Assembly: GCF_003382685.1 (NCBI RefSeq)
Contig: NZ_QLVG01000055.1
Coordinates: 1-38,905 of the forward strand
Length of the DNA stretch: 38,905 nt
Source: Halorussus litoreus
GTDB lineage: Archaea > Halobacteriota > Halobacteria > Halobacteriales > Haladaptataceae
Direction of reading: 5' to 3'
Below, in pieces: positions 37,687-38,905 of this stretch; positions within the stretch are counted from its first letter, which is position 1, and the number at the start of each line of letters is the position of its first letter. Under the pieces are notes generated by a model, which saw only the letters and a program-made list of their open reading frames with translations, ran no database searches and was not told the DNA's origin. The position numbers and the translations under genes are program-made.

Positions 37687-38905
37687 ATGGGGTGGGTCCG
37701 TGAGTTCTCGTTCGACCGCGAGCGCATCGCGTGGTGGCTGGTCGCGCTCGCGCTGCTCGCCGCAGTCGGCTACGTCGTGTTCTCGTTCCTCGGAACGTTC
37801 CTGCTCGGATTGTTCGTCTACTACGCGACGCGTCCGATGTACCGACCGCTGCTCGACCGGATGCGCCAGCCGACCCTGACCGCCATCACGGCGCTGTTCG
37901 GACTCGCGCTGCCGGGAATCGTCCTGCTGGGGTACACCGTGGTCGTCAGCGTCCGGGAGCTGAGCGACCTGATCGGCGTGAATCGCTCGGAGTTCGAGGG
38001 GATGCTGGGCCCGTACGTCGACACCTCGCTGCTGCTCGACCCCGAACAGTTGCTCACCGCGGTGCAGGCCAACCCCGAGCAGTTCGTGACCGACCGGGGT
38101 GCAGCGGCCGTCGGCGACGTGCTCGCGTCCGTGGTCGCGATACTCGGCGTGCTCGCCAGCACCGCCATCGGCATCGTCATCGTGCTGGTCATCGCGTTCT
38201 ACCTGCTCCGGGACGACCACAAGCTCGCGGCGTGGTTCCGAACCGACGTCGCGGGCCCCGACAGCCCGACGGTCGCGTTCGCCCGCGCGGTCGACCACGA
38301 CCTGGAGACGGTGTACTTCGGCAACATCCTGACCGCGTTCGTCATCGCCATCGTCTCCGCCGTGGTGTATCACCTCCTCGACATCGCCGCGCCGGCGGTC
38401 GTCTCGGTCCCGTCGCCGACCCTGCTGGGCATGCTGACCGGCCTCACCAGCCTCGTTCCGGTCGTCGGCATGAAGCTGGTGTACGTCCCGCTCGGTATCG
38501 TGCTCGCGGTCGTCGCGGCCGTGACCGACCCCGGGCTGCTGTGGTTCCCCGCGCTCTTCCTGCTCGTCGCGTTCGTGGTCGTGGACACGATCCCGGAACT
38601 CGTCCTCCGGCCGTACGTCTCCGGGCGGGACCTCCACACCGGACTGATCTTGCTCGCGTACGTGCTCGGCCCGGTGCTGTTCGGCTGGTACGGCCTGTTC
38701 CTCGGGCCACTCCTGCTCGTGCTGGTGGTTCACTTCGTGCGCGTCATCGTGCCGGAGTTGGTCGAGCGCGGCGAGTTCGACGTGGAGCGCGGCGGTCCCA
38801 CCAGCCCCGCCAGTCCCGACTCCGGGGTGGCGGCCGAGTCGTCGCCGAGCAGAAGCGGAGCACATCGTCGCGCTCGCGGTCGAGCGCCGGTGCCGGCGCT
38901 CGACC
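37687..38905 (+). CDS. AI-2E-type transporter family permease (3' end outside the window)
   Basis: The frame opens at ATG 37687 and remains open to the last base, so at least 406 residues are encoded and the end is missing. Hydrophobic helices lie at about 16-42 (RIAWWLVALALLAAVGYVVF and FLGTFLLGLFVYYATRP), about 63-82, 138-175, 200-225 and several near 235-355. The pattern SVPSPTLLGMLTGLTSLVPVVG and ELVLRPYVSGRDLHTG-type segment match the UPF0118/AI-2E permease family. Members export autoinducer-2 or act as sodium/proton antiporters or membrane proteins of unknown role. The tail after about 360 is Pro/Ser/Arg-rich. Confidence 0.85.
   Translation, partial: MGWVREFSFDRERIAWWLVALALLAAVGYVVFSFLGTFLLGLFVYYATRPMYRPLLDRMRQPTLTAITALFGLALPGIVLLGYTVVVSVRELSDLIGVNRSEFEGMLGPYVDTSLLLDPEQLLTAVQANPEQFVTDRGAAAVGDVLASVVAILGVLASTAIGIVIVLVIAFYLLRDDHKLAAWFRTDVAGPDSPTVAFARAVDHDLETVYFGNILTAFVIAIVSAVVYHLLDIAAPAVVSVPSPTLLGMLTGLTSLVPVVGMKLVYVPLGIVLAVVAAVTDPGLLWFPALFLLVAFVVVDTIPELVLRPYVSGRDLHTGLILLAYVLGPVLFGWYGLFLGPLLLVLVVHFVRVIVPELVERGEFDVERGGPTSPASPDSGVAAESSPSRSGAHRRARGRAPVPALD

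Overview
The window is a 38.9-kb stretch of a haloarchaeal (class Halobacteria) chromosome. Evidence: high GC, proteins very rich in Asp and Glu, many leaderless genes with a TATA-like box about 25-30 bp before the start codon, and halophile-restricted families (HalOD1 and bacterio-opsin-activator HTH regulators, LWR-salt, DUF5778, DUF5813, DUF6498). Archaeal markers aIF5A, RadB and ribosomal protein S8e are also present. The genus cannot be fixed from sequence alone. It is ordinary chromosome with no IS element, prophage or CRISPR array, but it carries a low-GC islet, a family of structured repeats and several unusual non-coding stretches.

Layout. 0.07-2.6 kb: a small membrane protein divergent from an arsenic operon (arsR, arsM, a Cys-Cys-tailed membrane protein, arsN2). 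2.7-4.3 kb: carA divergent from an Lrp/AsnC regulator, with a perfect palindrome between them. 4.3-5.3 kb: AT-rich islet with a four-helix membrane protein and a 43-residue acidic ORF. 5.3-9.5 kb: YtcJ-like amidohydrolase, a 64-bp perfect G24/C24 palindrome, a HalOD1 protein, an HTH_10 regulator and a lone 2-oxoacid dehydrogenase E1-alpha. 9.5-10.8 kb: trkA flanked by two 76-residue stand-alone RAM proteins. 10.8-11.9 kb: DUF5813 protein, a hexamer-repeat/hairpin region and tRNA-Leu(TAA). 11.9-15.9 kb: Yip1-like protein, bPH protein and two Tat lipoproteins with PQQ-type propellers. 15.9-19.8 kb: cyclophilin, ureohydrolase next to aIF5A, a small membrane protein and an aminotransferase. 19.9-24.4 kb: DUF6498 protein, ZIP transporter, ABC1/UbiB kinase with Hsp20. 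24.5-28.2 kb: two different MoeA proteins. 28.6-32.6 kb: HAD hydrolase, LWR-salt protein, pterin dehydratase, hemA, DUF5778 protein and cold-shock protein. 32.7-35.6 kb: a convergent pair of cis-prenyltransferase homologues, then radB. 35.6 kb to the end: rps8e, an MFS transporter and an AI-2E-type permease cut by the window edge.

Most notable. (1) The two cis-prenyltransferase genes divide the conserved motifs: one keeps the catalytic Asp but lacks the C-terminal RxG, the other lacks the Asp but ends in RRFGR. This mirrors the eukaryotic DHDDS/NgBR heteromer. (2) Three copies plus a remnant of a ~130-bp structured repeat lie in intergenic DNA, with a conserved internal core and an apical hairpin that changes sequence but stays paired. 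(3) The G24/C24 palindrome may be a sequencing artefact laid over a real hairpin. (4) aIF5A directly abuts a ureohydrolase gene, consistent with the agmatine-based route to deoxyhypusine proposed in Haloferax.
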